64,000 nt of DNA from Vannielia litorea (GCF_019801175.1 NZ_JAHVJR010000003.1:118501-182500), one strand, 5' to 3'; shown: positions 32,564 through 41,312, numbered from the stretch's first letter. Program-made: numbers and translations. The notes: generated by a model from the letters alone, not told the origin.

Positions 32564-32935
32564 ATGAACATGCAGGCTCGCCGCCGCATCTCCTACGCAT
32601 GCCCCATGCGCGATGTGCTCGACCGCATCGGCGATGCATGGTCGCTGCTGGTGATGCTCGAGCTGATGAACGGCCCCTGCCGCTTCAACGCGCTGGCGAG
32701 GGTGGTCGATGGTATTTCCCGCCGGATGCTCACCGTCACCCTGCGCAACCTCGAGCGTGACGGGTTGGTGAGCCGCGAGGTCCTGCCCACATCGCCGCCC
32801 TCGGTGGAATATGCACTCACCCCGCTGGGCCTCTCGCTGCAATCGGCCCTCGTCGCCCTGCGCGACTGGGCGGTAGAGCATCAGCCCGCGATCAACACCA
32901 ACCGTCGCGCGTTTGACGCCCGCGAAGAGGCCTGA
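32564..32935 (+). CDS. HxlR-family transcriptional regulator
   Basis: 123-residue winged helix-turn-helix of the HxlR/MarR-like group: RISYACPMRDVLDRIGDAWS with the characteristic early cysteine (CPM), LLVMLELMNGPCRFNALARV, DGISRRMLTVTLRNLERDGL as recognition helix, and SREVLPTSPPSVEYALTPLG wing. Many family members sense electrophiles or oxidants through that cysteine. Start ATG 32564 has AAAGGAG upstream. It is divergent from the NAD(P)H-binding protein, a pairing common in this family; control of it is inferred. Confidence 0.9.
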   Translation: MNMQARRRISYACPMRDVLDRIGDAWSLLVMLELMNGPCRFNALARVVDGISRRMLTVTLRNLERDGLVSREVLPTSPPSVEYALTPLGLSLQSALVALRDWAVEHQPAINTNRRAFDAREEA

Positions 32936-32946
32936 CAAACGCAAAA

Positions 32947-32966
32947 GGGCCGCCCGAAGGCGGCCC
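32947..32966. terminator. Bidirectional terminator between convergent genes
   Basis: Perfect eight-base stem GGGCCGCC/GGCGGCCC with a CGAA tetraloop. The four A before it give a short T run on the minus strand. It separates the HxlR gene from the NfeD/SPFH operon. Confidence 0.75.
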
Positions 32967-32989
32967 CTGCAAATTCGCGGACAGGCCAG

Positions 32990-33271
32990 TCAGCCCTCGT
33001 TGATGTCCTCGTCAAAGGTCTGCACCTGCCGGCCCTTGCCGCCGAAGGTCTTGTAGCAGATCACCCAGGCCACCACCGAGACGACCGCAAAGAACAGCGC
33101 CAGCCAGGCCAGGTTGCCGCCAAAGGTGATCCCAACGGCGAGCAGAACCCCGGTGATCGCCGCGCCGATGGCAAAACCGACGAAGATGAAGCCGGGCGCG
33201 AAGAGCTCGAGGATCGCCAGCACGACAGCCAGCGCAAGCCACGCCCACCATGTGGTGAAAAGCTCGGTCAT
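32990..33271 (-). CDS. NfeD-like membrane protein
   Basis: 93 residues: three hydrophobic spans (TWWAWLALAVVLAILELFAP, GFIFVGFAIGAAITGVLLAV, LAWLALFFAVVSVVAWVICY) and a short charged tail. This is the short NfeD form that lacks the C-terminal OB domain but keeps the ELFAPGFIF sequence. NfeD proteins pair with SPFH proteins and are thought to organise membrane microdomains. Its start overlaps the stop of the upstream SPFH gene by four bases, confirming a two-gene operon. Confidence 0.88.
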   Translation of the reverse strand: MTELFTTWWAWLALAVVLAILELFAPGFIFVGFAIGAAITGVLLAVGITFGGNLAWLALFFAVVSVVAWVICYKTFGGKGRQVQTFDEDINEG

Positions 33272-34164
33272 TTCGCGATACCTCCAAGCATCTTGAAGGC
33301 GTTGCCGAAGGCTTCCATCGCGTCAGCTGGCACGATGATCGTCTGCTTGCCATTGCCCTCACCCAGCGCGGTCAGGCTCTCCACCTGCTTCAGCGCAATC
33401 TGGTACTGGGCAGCCTCGATACCGTTGTCCTGAATCGCCGCCGCCACAACACCCGTTGCATAGGCTTCGGCGTCGGCCTGTACCCGGCGGGCCTTGGCCT
33501 TTTGCTCGGCGGCATAAAGCTCGGCGTCCGATTGCAGCTCGACCGCGCGGCGTTTGCCCTCGGCCTCGGTCACCTGTGCCCGGCGCGCCCGCTCTGCGTT
33601 CAGCTGCTGAAGCATCGCTGCGCGGGTCGCCTCGTCGAGGTTCACGTCGAGGATCTCGGCCCGAGTCACTTCAATGCCCCAGTCATCCACCGCGCTCTCG
33701 ACCAGCTGCTTGATCGAGGAGATCAGCGCCGAGCGGTTCGATTGCACCTCGTCCAGCTCCATCTTGCCGATTTCCGAGCGCACAATACCCGCCACCGTGG
33801 TCGCAATCGCGCCATCCACGTCGCGGATCCGGTACACCGTCTTTTCCGGCTGGAGGATGCGGTAGAACACGCTGGTTTCCACCTGCACCAGCACGTTGTC
33901 CGCGGTAATCGCATCCTGGCTGGAGTTCGGCAGCTGCCGCTCCAGAATGCTCACCTTGTGCCGCACCCGGTCGATGAACGGCACGATCAGGTTGATCCCC
34001 GGCCCCAGCACGCTTTTCAGCCGCCCGAACCGCTCAACCACGTACTTCTCCGACTGCGGAACAATCCGCACGCCGAGAAAGATCGAAATGATGACAAACA
34101 GCGCCAGCAGGCCGACCACAATGGTGCCGCCGCCGATGCCCGGTAGAAAATCCATCAGGTTCAT
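33268..34164 (-). CDS. SPFH/Band 7 family membrane protein (QmcA-like)
   Basis: 298 residues. One N-terminal membrane span (TIVVGLLALFVIISIFLGVR), then the SPFH domain (VPQSEKYVVERFGRLKSVLG, PGINLIVPFIDRVRHKVSIL, QDAITADNVLVQVETSVFYR, YRIRDVDGAIATTVAGIVRS), a helical region with the stomatin-type ATRAAMLQQLNAERARRAQV, and an Ala/Lys-rich coiled coil. The C-terminus TIIVPADAMEAFGNAFKMLG is the usual QmcA end. Family members form membrane cages around proteases or define microdomains. It is first gene of the operon with NfeD. Confidence 0.92.
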   Translation of the reverse strand: MNLMDFLPGIGGGTIVVGLLALFVIISIFLGVRIVPQSEKYVVERFGRLKSVLGPGINLIVPFIDRVRHKVSILERQLPNSSQDAITADNVLVQVETSVFYRILQPEKTVYRIRDVDGAIATTVAGIVRSEIGKMELDEVQSNRSALISSIKQLVESAVDDWGIEVTRAEILDVNLDEATRAAMLQQLNAERARRAQVTEAEGKRRAVELQSDAELYAAEQKAKARRVQADAEAYATGVVAAAIQDNGIEAAQYQIALKQVESLTALGEGNGKQTIIVPADAMEAFGNAFKMLGGIAK

Positions 34165-34397
34165 GACTAAATCCTGTAACTAACTGCCCCTGCCACATGA
34201 CATATGGGGAGTGATCACGCCGTTTTGAAGGCTTTTCCGAATCACCCGACCCCGTCACGGCGCAAGCGTGGCCAGCCGGACACGGCCCGCGATGCATTGA
34301 CAATCAAGGCCGCGCGGCCCCTTCTTGCGCCACTTCAACCCGACGGTCGCCCGCCTCCCGCCAGCTCCATCCCCGTCGTCTTTCACGGAGCTGACCC

Positions 34398-34892
34398 ATG
34401 CCGCACACCACCCTCGCCGCCGCCTTCGCCGAAAAGCCGATGGCCCCGCTTGAAGACATCGCCCGCATGGCCGGCACCTCCGTGGCCGAGGTGCTGCACA
34501 ACCTGCCGGGCGGCGAGGCAACCTGCATCGCGGGCACCCATTTCATCGAGGTCATGCAGGAGATGCGCAGCTGGGGCGAGGTCACCTTCATCGTCAACAC
34601 CGGCGACGTGGTGCTCGAGGTCAAAGCGCCTATCCCCGATGGCTCCGAGGGGCGCGGCTATTACAACCTCTCCGGCAAACCCCTGCACGGCCACCTCAAG
34701 ATCGACGCCTGCGAAACCATCGCCTTCGTCTCCCGCGAGATGATGGGACGGCTCGGCCACTCGGTGCAGTTCTACAGTTTCGACGGCAACTGCATGTTCA
34801 AGGTCTACCTTGGCCGCGACGAGAACCGCGCGTTCCTGCCCGGGCAGGAGGCGGCCTTTGCCAAGCTGCGCGACCGCATGGCAGCAGGCTGA
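34398..34892 (+). CDS. hutX: HutX/HugX-type heme utilization protein
   Basis: 164-residue cytosolic heme-handling protein of the HutX/HuvX group. Visible features: PLEDIARMAGTSVAEVLHNL, VMQEMRSWGEVTFIVNTGDV, VLEVKAPIPDGSEGRGYYNL, GKPLHGHLKIDACETIAFVS, MGRLGHSVQFYSFDGNCMFK and VYLGRDENR. Family members carry heme after import or act with HutZ/HugZ in heme breakdown. No heme importer lies in this window, and I saw no clear iron-regulatory box in the 233-base upstream gap, so a standalone gene is inferred. It ends 58 bases before dinB. Confidence 0.88.
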   Translation: MPHTTLAAAFAEKPMAPLEDIARMAGTSVAEVLHNLPGGEATCIAGTHFIEVMQEMRSWGEVTFIVNTGDVVLEVKAPIPDGSEGRGYYNLSGKPLHGHLKIDACETIAFVSREMMGRLGHSVQFYSFDGNCMFKVYLGRDENRAFLPGQEAAFAKLRDRMAAG

Positions 34893-34950
34893 TCGCGGCC
34901 TCTTGGGCGGGGCGGCCAGCCGCGCTAGATTATGCGCCGAAAGGTGCCAC

Positions 34951-36204
34951 ATGCCCGCCCTCTGCCGCGATTGCCTCATCCCGTTCGAGACCGGCCCCCG
35001 CTGCCCCGCCTGCCGCTCGCCCCGCGTTTCGGCCCACCCCGAGCTGTTCTCGCTCTCCATCGCCCATATGGATTGCGACGCCTTCTATGCCTCGGTCGAA
35101 AAGCGCGACAATCCGGAGCTGGCCGCCAAGCCGGTGATCATCGGCGGCGGCAAGCGCGGCGTGGTCTCCACCGCCTGCTACATCGCCCGGATCAAGGGCG
35201 TGCGCTCGGCGATGCCGATGTTTCAGGCCCTCAAGCTCTGCCCCGAGGCGGTGGTGGTGCGGCCCCGGATGGAGGTCTACGTCGAGGTCTCCCGCCAGAT
35301 CCGCGCGATGATGGAGGAGCTGACCCCCTCCATCGAGCCCCTCTCGCTCGACGAGGCCTTCATGGACCTCACCGGCACCGCCCGCCTCCACGGTCACCCG
35401 CCTGCCATCATGCTGGCCCAGCTGGTGAAACGGATGAAGGCCGAGCTGGGCGTCACCGGCTCCATCGGCCTCAGCCACAACAAGTTCCTCGCCAAGATCG
35501 CCTCCGACCTCGACAAGCCGCAGGGCTTTTCGGTGATCGGCGAGGCGGAAACAGAGGCGTTCCTGCGCGACAAGCCGGTGCGGATGATCTGGGGCGTCGG
35601 GCAGGCCTTCCAATCCTCGCTCGAGGGCGCGGGCATCCGCACCTTCGCCGACCTCCGCCGCTGGGACCAGAAAGACCTCGCCGCCCGTTTCGGCTCCTCC
35701 GGCGCACGCCTCTGGCACCTCGCCCGCGGGCAAGACAAGCGCCGCGTCAGCCGCGACTCCGGCCTGAAATCCATTAGCAACGAAACCACCTTTTTCGAAG
35801 ATACCGCGAGCGCCGACATTCTCGACGGCCACATCTGGCGCCTCTCCGAGAAGGTCTCTGCCCGCGCCAAGGCGAAGGAGCTGTCTGGCCGCACCGTGAC
35901 GCTCAAGCTAAAGACCGCCAAGTTCAAGCTGCTCACCCGCCGCACCACCCTGCGCGAGCCGACCCAGATCGCCGACAAGATCTACCGCACCGCCCGCGAA
36001 CTCTTCGACCATGCCGGGAATGATGGCCCCTTCCGTCTGATCGGCGTGGGCCTGTCCGACCTCGCACCCGAGGCTGCCGCCGACCTCTCAGGCGACCTGC
36101 TCGATCCCGGTGCCGGGACCCGCGCCAAGGCCGAACGCGCAACCGACGCGATCCGCGCACGCTTCGGCAAAGACGCGATCCTGAAGGGCAGGGCGCTCCG
36201 CTAG
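34951..36204 (+). CDS. dinB: DNA polymerase IV (Y family) with N-terminal zinc ribbon
   Basis: Translesion polymerase of 417 residues. An N-terminal Cys4 cluster (Cys5, Cys8, Cys18, Cys21: LCRDC and RCPAC) precedes the polymerase core: HMDCDAFYASVEKRDNPEL, KRGVVSTACYIARIKGVRSA, MEVYVEVSRQIRAMMEELTP, the catalytic PLSLDEAFMDLTG, GSIGLSHNKFLAKIASDLDK, the thumb IWGVGQAFQSSLEGAGI, and the little finger (SNETTFFEDTASADILDGH, GRTVTLKLKTAKFKLLTRRT). No beta-clamp motif is obvious at the C-terminus. The zinc-ribbon extension occurs in many alphaproteobacterial homologues. Start ATG 34951 is chosen to include both CxxC pairs. Confidence 0.93.
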   Translation: MPALCRDCLIPFETGPRCPACRSPRVSAHPELFSLSIAHMDCDAFYASVEKRDNPELAAKPVIIGGGKRGVVSTACYIARIKGVRSAMPMFQALKLCPEAVVVRPRMEVYVEVSRQIRAMMEELTPSIEPLSLDEAFMDLTGTARLHGHPPAIMLAQLVKRMKAELGVTGSIGLSHNKFLAKIASDLDKPQGFSVIGEAETEAFLRDKPVRMIWGVGQAFQSSLEGAGIRTFADLRRWDQKDLAARFGSSGARLWHLARGQDKRRVSRDSGLKSISNETTFFEDTASADILDGHIWRLSEKVSARAKAKELSGRTVTLKLKTAKFKLLTRRTTLREPTQIADKIYRTARELFDHAGNDGPFRLIGVGLSDLAPEAAADLSGDLLDPGAGTRAKAERATDAIRARFGKDAILKGRALR

Positions 36205-36275
36205 GACCCCTTGAAGGACCGCCGAGCGCGCCACGGGGGCTGGACTCACCCCCAATGAACCCGCACCATCCCCTC

Positions 36276-36560
36276 ATGCGCATTTCAATCGCCCTCTGCC
36301 TCCTCGCCCTTCCCGCCGCGGCGCAAGACAGGCCTCCGCCCACGCCGGGCGATCCCGACGACTTCGTGCGCTACATCTTCGAGACCAACGCCTGCGTGAT
36401 GACCGAGGACCAGTTGCTGAAGGTCTACCAGGAGGCCGGGTATGGGCTAATGGGCGCCAATAACGCCGTCATCGCTGTGTCGGAGCGGGAGGACATCGAA
36501 GTGCTGTCGCGCAACCCGTTCCGCTACCGCTACTTCGGGTCCGATTTCTGCGGCTTCTGA
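36276..36560 (+). CDS. Small exported protein of unknown function
   Basis: 94 residues. Signal peptide MRISIALCLLALPAAAQ, then a short mature domain with two cysteines (ETNACVMTEDQL and SDFCGF at the end), probably a disulfide. An earlier ATG seven codons upstream is less likely. It ends four bases before the convergent thioesterase gene. I recognise no family. Confidence 0.7.
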   Translation: MRISIALCLLALPAAAQDRPPPTPGDPDDFVRYIFETNACVMTEDQLLKVYQEAGYGLMGANNAVIAVSEREDIEVLSRNPFRYRYFGSDFCGF

Positions 36561-36564
36561 GCGC

Positions 36565-36969
36565 CTAGCTCTCCAGCTTCACGATTGTCCCCTGCGCCGC
36601 CGCGCACAGCTTTTCCTCTCCGTCCACCACCGTGAAGATATCGCAGCGCGTCACCGCCTGCCGCCGCCCGTGGCCCACCACCTCGGCACGGGCCACCAGC
36701 CGCTCGCCCACGCCGGGCCGGATGTAGTTGATCTTGATCTCCGAGGTGATCACCGGCCCCAGCACCGACCCGCCCACGAAGGTCAGCGCCATGTCGGCCA
36801 GCGTGGCGATCACCCCGCCGTGCGCGATCCCCATGTGCTGGGTCAGCTCATTCCGCATCGGGGTCGAAAACTCGCAGCGCCCTTCACCGAACTCCACCAA
36901 CTCGGCCCCGACCATCTTGGAGAATGGCTGCGCATCGAGAATCGCCTGCGCCTGTTCACGTGGAAGCAT
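36565..36969 (-). CDS. PaaI-family thioesterase
   Basis: Hotdog-fold acyl-CoA thioesterase of 134 residues. MGIAHGGVIATLADMALTFV contains the family HGG-D active-site loop and helix; TSEIKINYIRPGVGERLVAR, EVVGHGRRQAVTRCDIFTV and LCAAAQGTIVKLES complete the fold. Start ATG 36969 has a near-perfect AGGAGG ribosome site. Longer in-frame extensions upstream are not protein-like. The substrate is unknown; family members hydrolyse aromatic or medium-chain acyl-CoAs. Confidence 0.9.
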   Translation of the reverse strand: MLPREQAQAILDAQPFSKMVGAELVEFGEGRCEFSTPMRNELTQHMGIAHGGVIATLADMALTFVGGSVLGPVITSEIKINYIRPGVGERLVARAEVVGHGRRQAVTRCDIFTVVDGEEKLCAAAQGTIVKLES

Positions 36970-37048
36970 CGGCTCCTCCTCTGCCTGACTGCAAAGGAGG
37001 ATGCGCCCGTGGGCGAGGCGGTCAAACCTTACGTCACGTCCCGGTGGG

Positions 37049-37930
37049 TTACTCGGCCGCCAGCGGCATCGCCGTGTTGCCCCGCCCGATCTCGGCGATC
37101 TCGGCCACCACGGCGGAAAGCCGGGCGCGGACCTCGTCGAACTGCGGCGCAGGCTCGATCCGCGCCTCGTCCATGTAGAGCGAGCGGTCGATCTCGACCT
37201 GCACCGCGTGCTGGCCGCGGGCCGGGCGGCCATAGCTCTGCGCCACATAGGCCCCGGCAAAGGGCGCATTCCGCGCCACCCTGAAGTCCGCCCGGGCAAA
37301 GGCCGATTCCACAAGGTCCATGATCTCGGCGCTGCAGGCGGCGCCAAAGCGGTCGCCCAGCACGATCTCGGGCAGGCGCCGGTTGCCCTTGCGGCTCCCC
37401 GCGGCGTCAATCGCCTCATGCGGCATCGAGTGGCAGTCGATCAGCACCGCTTGGCCAAACTCCGCGCGGGCCTCGTCGATCTCGCGCTGCAAGGCGCGGT
37501 GATAGGGCCGCCAGACCTCGGCAATCCGGCCCTGCGCCTCCTCCAGCGTGATCTTGCCTCGGTAAATCGCCCGCCCGCCGGCCACCACGCGCGGAATCAC
37601 CCCCAGCCCAGAGCTGACCCGCGGATTGTGGGTCACCGTGGCCACGCCACGAATGAGCGCGGGGTCCAGCTCGTCCGCCGAGCGGTTGAGGTCAATGTAT
37701 GCACGCGGCGCCAATGCCGCGATCAGCGGCGCACCATGCTCCGGCGCAGCGCTGAAAAGCTGGTCTACAAAGGCATCTTCGGAGCTGCGGATGCTGCGCT
37801 CGTCGAGGACAGAGGCCCGCAGAAAGGCCCATGGGTAAGCCGCGCCCGAGTGCGGCGATGCAAAGACGGCGCCCGTGGTCCGCACCACCGGCCGCTCGAT
37901 CCGATATGCCTTTTCCGCCGTCGTGCTCAT
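37049..37930 (-). CDS. N-formylglutamate amidohydrolase family protein
   Basis: 293 residues. Features of the FGase (HutG) family: AVFASPHSGAAYPWAFLRAS with the zinc His, RSSEDAFVDQLFS, LAPRAYIDLNRSADELDPAL, VIPRVVAGGRAIYRGKITLE, AVLIDCHSMPHEAI with the second conserved His, and HAVQVEIDRSLYMDEARIEP. The best-known member hydrolyses N-formyl-L-glutamate at the end of histidine degradation, but many paralogues are annotated only by family and no hut genes are near. Start ATG 37930 (MSTTAEK) is favoured over one ten codons upstream. Confidence 0.88.
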   Translation of the reverse strand: MSTTAEKAYRIERPVVRTTGAVFASPHSGAAYPWAFLRASVLDERSIRSSEDAFVDQLFSAAPEHGAPLIAALAPRAYIDLNRSADELDPALIRGVATVTHNPRVSSGLGVIPRVVAGGRAIYRGKITLEEAQGRIAEVWRPYHRALQREIDEARAEFGQAVLIDCHSMPHEAIDAAGSRKGNRRLPEIVLGDRFGAACSAEIMDLVESAFARADFRVARNAPFAGAYVAQSYGRPARGQHAVQVEIDRSLYMDEARIEPAPQFDEVRARLSAVVAEIAEIGRGNTAMPLAAE

Positions 37931-38064
37931 GGTCCAAACTATAGCGGCAAATCGCGGCATGCCAAAAGCCCTTGAACCGCGCGCAGCTTCACTTTATACG
38001 CACCGCACCGACGCGGACCGCCCCGCGTCTTTTGCTTTGAGAACGGGGCGATTCGAGGAGGGAC

Positions 38065-38139
38065 GGGCGATTAGCTCAGCGGTAGAGCACTTCGTTGACA
38101 TCGAAGGGGTCACTGGTTCGATCCCAGTATCGCCCACCA
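38065..38139 (+). tRNA. tRNA-Val (GAC)
   Basis: Acceptor GGGCGAT pairs with ATCGCCC. D arm GCTCAGCGGTAGAGC. Anticodon stem CTTCG/CGAAG with loop TTGACAT gives anticodon GAC (valine). T arm CTGGTTCGATCCCAG. Discriminator A and an encoded CCA. It lies 80 bases before rpmJ. Confidence 0.95.
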
Positions 38140-38219
38140 TATGAGCCGACCCTTCCGGGGTCATTGTTGAACCTGGCACCCAACTGCCGCGTTAGGGGCC
38201 GCAAGAGAGGAAAGAGACG

Positions 38220-38345
38220 ATGAAAGTTCGCAACTCGCTCCGCTCGCTGAAAAACCGGCACCGGGATTGCCGTATCGTGCGCCGTAAAGGCCGCGTCTAC
38301 GTGATCAACAAGACCCAGCGCCGCTTCAAGGCCCGTCAGGGCTAA
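38220..38345 (+). CDS. rpmJ: 50S ribosomal protein L36 (bL36)
   Basis: 41-residue zinc-free type L36 (MKVRNSLRSLKNRHRDCRIV, RRKGRVYVINKTQRRFKARQ), a basic large-subunit protein. Only one cysteine remains of the four in the zinc-binding form, so this is the C-minus paralogue type. It has a GAGAGGAAAGAG ribosome site and a strong terminator 25 bases after the stop, and is monocistronic away from the main ribosomal operons. Confidence 0.97.
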   Translation: MKVRNSLRSLKNRHRDCRIVRRKGRVYVINKTQRRFKARQG

Positions 38346-38370
38346 GCGTTTCAGCGCGTTAAAACGGAAG

Positions 38371-38396
38371 GGCCGCCCAACTCGGGCGGCCTTTTT
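38371..38396 (+). terminator. Rho-independent terminator of rpmJ
   Basis: Stem GGCCGCCC / GGGCGGCC with loop AACTC followed by TTTTTGTTT. Confidence 0.92.
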
Positions 38397-38424
38397 GTTT
38401 GGCATGCCAGCGCACGGCAGCCAC

Positions 38425-39177
38425 TCAAACCTTGCTCACCGCGTTGCCCCCATCCGCAAACAGCGCCGCCCCGGTCACAAAGCTGGCCTCCTCCGAGAGC
38501 AGGAACAGCGCCGCGCGGGCAATCTCTTCCGGCTCGGCCAGCCGCTTCATCGCATGCAGCCCCTTGGCGAAGTCGATGAACGCCGGGTCGTCACCCGCCA
38601 TTTCAGTGAGCGTCCCGCCCGGTAGCAGCGCGTTCGCTCTGATCCCCTGCGCGCCGTGCTCCGCCGCCAATCCCTTGGCCAACCCGATCACCCCTGCCTT
38701 GGCCGCGCCATAGGCCGCCATGCCTGGCAGGCCCGATGAGGTGCCAACAAAGCTCGCCGTAAATAGCAGCGCCCCGCCGCCCGCCCGCCGCAGCGCCGGG
38801 ATCTGCGCCTTCGCGCCATGAAAGGCAGCATCGAGGTTCGTGGCCACAACAGCGCGCCAATTGGCCTCTGCCATCTCCTCCACCGGCCCCATCTCGCCCA
38901 CCATGCCCGCGTTGTTGAAAGCCCCATGCAGCGCGCCAAACCGCTCTTCCGCCAGCGTCACCAATTCCCCTGCAAATCCCGGGTCGGTCACATCCCCCGC
39001 AGCCCAGGCCGCGCGGCCGCCCTCGGCCTCGATCTCCCCTGTCAGCGCCTCCAACCGCTCGGCACGCCGTGCGCCCAGCACCACCGCCGCGCCCTCCGCT
39101 GCCGCCAGCCGCGCCGTCGCCGCCCCGATGCCCGAGCTGGCCCCTGTGATCAGTATCGTCTTTCCTGCAAATCGCAT
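38425..39177 (-). CDS. SDR family oxidoreductase
   Basis: Classical short-chain dehydrogenase of 250 residues: TGASSGIGAATARLAAAEGA (cofactor loop), GDVTDPGF, NNAGMVGEMGP, the catalytic Ser region FTASFVGTSSGLPG, YGAAKAGVIGLAKGLAAEHG (YxxxK) and LFADGGNAVSKV at the end. LGARRAERL suggests NADP. No neighbour indicates a substrate. It precedes the VOC and caspase-like genes on the same strand but is separated from them by about 100 bases. Confidence 0.92.
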   Translation of the reverse strand: MRFAGKTILITGASSGIGAATARLAAAEGAAVVLGARRAERLEALTGEIEAEGGRAAWAAGDVTDPGFAGELVTLAEERFGALHGAFNNAGMVGEMGPVEEMAEANWRAVVATNLDAAFHGAKAQIPALRRAGGGALLFTASFVGTSSGLPGMAAYGAAKAGVIGLAKGLAAEHGAQGIRANALLPGGTLTEMAGDDPAFIDFAKGLHAMKRLAEPEEIARAALFLLSEEASFVTGAALFADGGNAVSKV

Positions 39178-39281
39178 GATCCGGTCTCCTGTTCTGGATG
39201 ACCGGACCTTCCCGCACCGCCCGTGCCGCGCCGACCCGAAGCCTGCGCCTTACCGACCCGTTTCCTGCGCCTCCCGCCCGC

Positions 39282-39644
39282 TCACGCCGGCTCCCACAGT
39301 TCGATCGGGTTGCCTTCGGGGTCGTTCAGCCACGCAAACCGCCCGTTCGGGTAGCTCTCCGGGTCACGCCGCACCTCGATCCCGGCGGCCTCCAACTGCG
39401 CGATCATCGCGTCGAGGTTGCCCACCCGGAAGTTCAGCATGAACGCTTTTTCCGCGTTACCAAAATACTCCGTGACCTTCTCGAACGGGGCAAACACCGT
39501 GGCGCCCGCCTCCTGCTCCCATGGCGGCGTGTCATAGTCGCCGGGCACCGGGGCGATGCCCAGATGGGCCTCGTACCACGCTGCCAGCGCCTTCGGGGCC
39601 TCGGACCTGAAGAAGAACCCGCCGATACCGCTGACCTTCTCCAT
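39282..39644 (-). CDS. VOC (glyoxalase/bleomycin resistance) family protein
   Basis: 120 residues with one VOC module repeat pair: VSGIGGFFFRSEAPKALAAW, YEAHLGIAPVPGDYDTPPWE, KAFMLNFRVGNLDAMIAQLE, AAGIEVRRDPESYPNGRFAW and LNDPEGNPIELWEPA. The usual metal ligand region at the end (NPIELWE) is kept. The substrate is not known. It is 24 bases from the stop of the longer gene at 39669, so the two may be cotranscribed. Confidence 0.9.
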   Translation of the reverse strand: MEKVSGIGGFFFRSEAPKALAAWYEAHLGIAPVPGDYDTPPWEQEAGATVFAPFEKVTEYFGNAEKAFMLNFRVGNLDAMIAQLEAAGIEVRRDPESYPNGRFAWLNDPEGNPIELWEPA

Positions 39645-39668
39645 GTCCGTCCTCCCTCTGTGTCGCTG

Positions 39669-41312
39669 TTATTCGCGGATGATCCTGATGCCCGCGTCGG
39701 CGAGCATCCGGCTCACCGTCGCCTCGTCCAGAAAGCCTGTCACCTCAAGCTCCCGGTCCCGCTGGAACCGGCGGATCGCGCGGCGGGTCTGCTGGTCGAA
39801 CTCGCCATCGGTCGGCCCCGGCTCCAGCCCGAGCTGGGCCAGCCGCCGCTCCACGAGCACCTTGGTAAACTGCGGCAGTCTCAGCGCCTCCTCGCGGGCG
39901 CGGGCCTCCTGCCGGTCCGGGCTGGCCTCTTCGGTCAGCTTGGCAATCTGCGCCCGCGCTTCCTCGGCAAAGGCGCCCTTGGGATAGGCGACCAGGTAAT
40001 TGCGATAGCTGGCCACCGTGTTGGCATTCACCGCCACATCCCACGCGGCGCGGTCCTGCGCGGCGGCCTCGCGGCGCTTGTCTTCCTCGATGATCGAGAG
40101 CTGCTCTTGCGCGATCTCGCTGTAAATCCCGTCCGGGTACTTCTTCAGGTAAACCCGCAGGCCCGCCTCGTCGCCCGCAGCCCCCGTCACCTCCCAATAG
40201 GCCCGGTCGGCGCGCTCGGCCTCCAGCCGCCGCCGCTCCGCCTCGGCCTCCAGCTCGGCGCTGCGCCGCTCTGCCTGTTCCCCCAGCCGGGCAATCTGCT
40301 GGCGGGTCAGGTAGGTCGAGGGCGGAAAGCCGTTCTTCTCCTGAAACGCCTTGATCGCGCCGCGCGTGCCAGGGCCAAAGATCCCGTCGATCCCGCGCGG
40401 GCGATAATCGAGCACCGTCAGGTTGCGCTGGATCTGGCGGCGTTCGTCGCGGCTGAGGTCCAGCGCCTCCTCCGCCTTGCGCTCGGCGCGATAGGGCTCA
40501 GCCTCGATCTCGGCAATCGCCTTGCGAGCCTCATCGGCAAACTGGCCCAGCGGATAGCGGGCGAGGTAGCCCAGATAGGCCTCCTTGCTGTCTGCATCCA
40601 CTGCGCTCTCCCACACCGCGCGCTCCACCTCGGCGGCATCGGCCACCGGCGCATCGTCTGCGGGCTGCTCCGGGGTCTCCCCCTCGGGCCGCCAGATCGT
40701 CGCCGCCGAAATAAAGCCCTCGCCGGTCACATCCTCCGCTGCGGCCAGCGCGGCAAGGCTCCGGCCCTCCTGCATCAGCGGCCCCACGGCAAAGGCTCCC
40801 ACCTGCGCCGAGCGGCCTCGGATCACAGTGACACCCTGCGGAATGTCCAGCACCCCGAGCCCGGCCGAAAGCCCCGCGCCCAAGTCCTCGGGCGCCGCGC
40901 CGCTGCCGATCAGCACAACCGACTGCCCGGGCACCTCCGCCGCGATCTCCAGCACGGTCGAAAGCGCCAGCCCTTGCCCCGCCACCGTGGCAAGGTTCGG
41001 GGCCTTCGCATCATCGGCCAAGAGCCATGTGTCGGAGCCAGAGCGCACAAAGCTGCCCGACAGGTGGATCACCAGCCGCCGCTCGCCCTCCACACCTTCA
41101 AGAAACCGCGCCAACCCCTCGCGCATCAGCGCCGCCGTGGCCGGGCTGCCGCCGATCACCGTAAAGCCGGCGCCCTCGTAGGCAGCAGCCAGATCCGGCG
41201 CGCTCGCGCCGAAAATCCCGCGCCCGCCCTCGGGCTGCCCCAAAATCAAGGCCCGGTCGGCCGTGGCTGGACCGGCGATCATCGCCAACGTCAGAAGGAT
41301 TACCGATCTCAT
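39669..41312 (-). CDS. Exported caspase-like protein with two peptidoglycan-binding domains
   Basis: 547 residues. A signal peptide (RSVILLTLAMIAGPATA) is followed by a caspase/metacaspase-like fold (RALILGQPEGG, AAAYEGAGFTVIGG, RRLVIHLSGSFVRSGSDTWL). Where active caspases have His-Gly and Cys, this has LSGSF and LIGSGAAPED, so it looks catalytically dead. After that come helical YLARYP-type repeats alternating with two PG_binding_1 domains (RDERRQIQRNLTVLDYRPRG, IDGIFGPGTRGAIKAFQEKN; and LVERRLAQLGLEPGPTDGEF, DQQTRRAIRRFQRDRELEVT). It may scaffold periplasmic murein processes. ATG 41312 with GGGAGG upstream is chosen. Confidence 0.78.
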   Translation of the reverse strand: MRSVILLTLAMIAGPATADRALILGQPEGGRGIFGASAPDLAAAYEGAGFTVIGGSPATAALMREGLARFLEGVEGERRLVIHLSGSFVRSGSDTWLLADDAKAPNLATVAGQGLALSTVLEIAAEVPGQSVVLIGSGAAPEDLGAGLSAGLGVLDIPQGVTVIRGRSAQVGAFAVGPLMQEGRSLAALAAAEDVTGEGFISAATIWRPEGETPEQPADDAPVADAAEVERAVWESAVDADSKEAYLGYLARYPLGQFADEARKAIAEIEAEPYRAERKAEEALDLSRDERRQIQRNLTVLDYRPRGIDGIFGPGTRGAIKAFQEKNGFPPSTYLTRQQIARLGEQAERRSAELEAEAERRRLEAERADRAYWEVTGAAGDEAGLRVYLKKYPDGIYSEIAQEQLSIIEEDKRREAAAQDRAAWDVAVNANTVASYRNYLVAYPKGAFAEEARAQIAKLTEEASPDRQEARAREEALRLPQFTKVLVERRLAQLGLEPGPTDGEFDQQTRRAIRRFQRDRELEVTGFLDEATVSRMLADAGIRIIRE

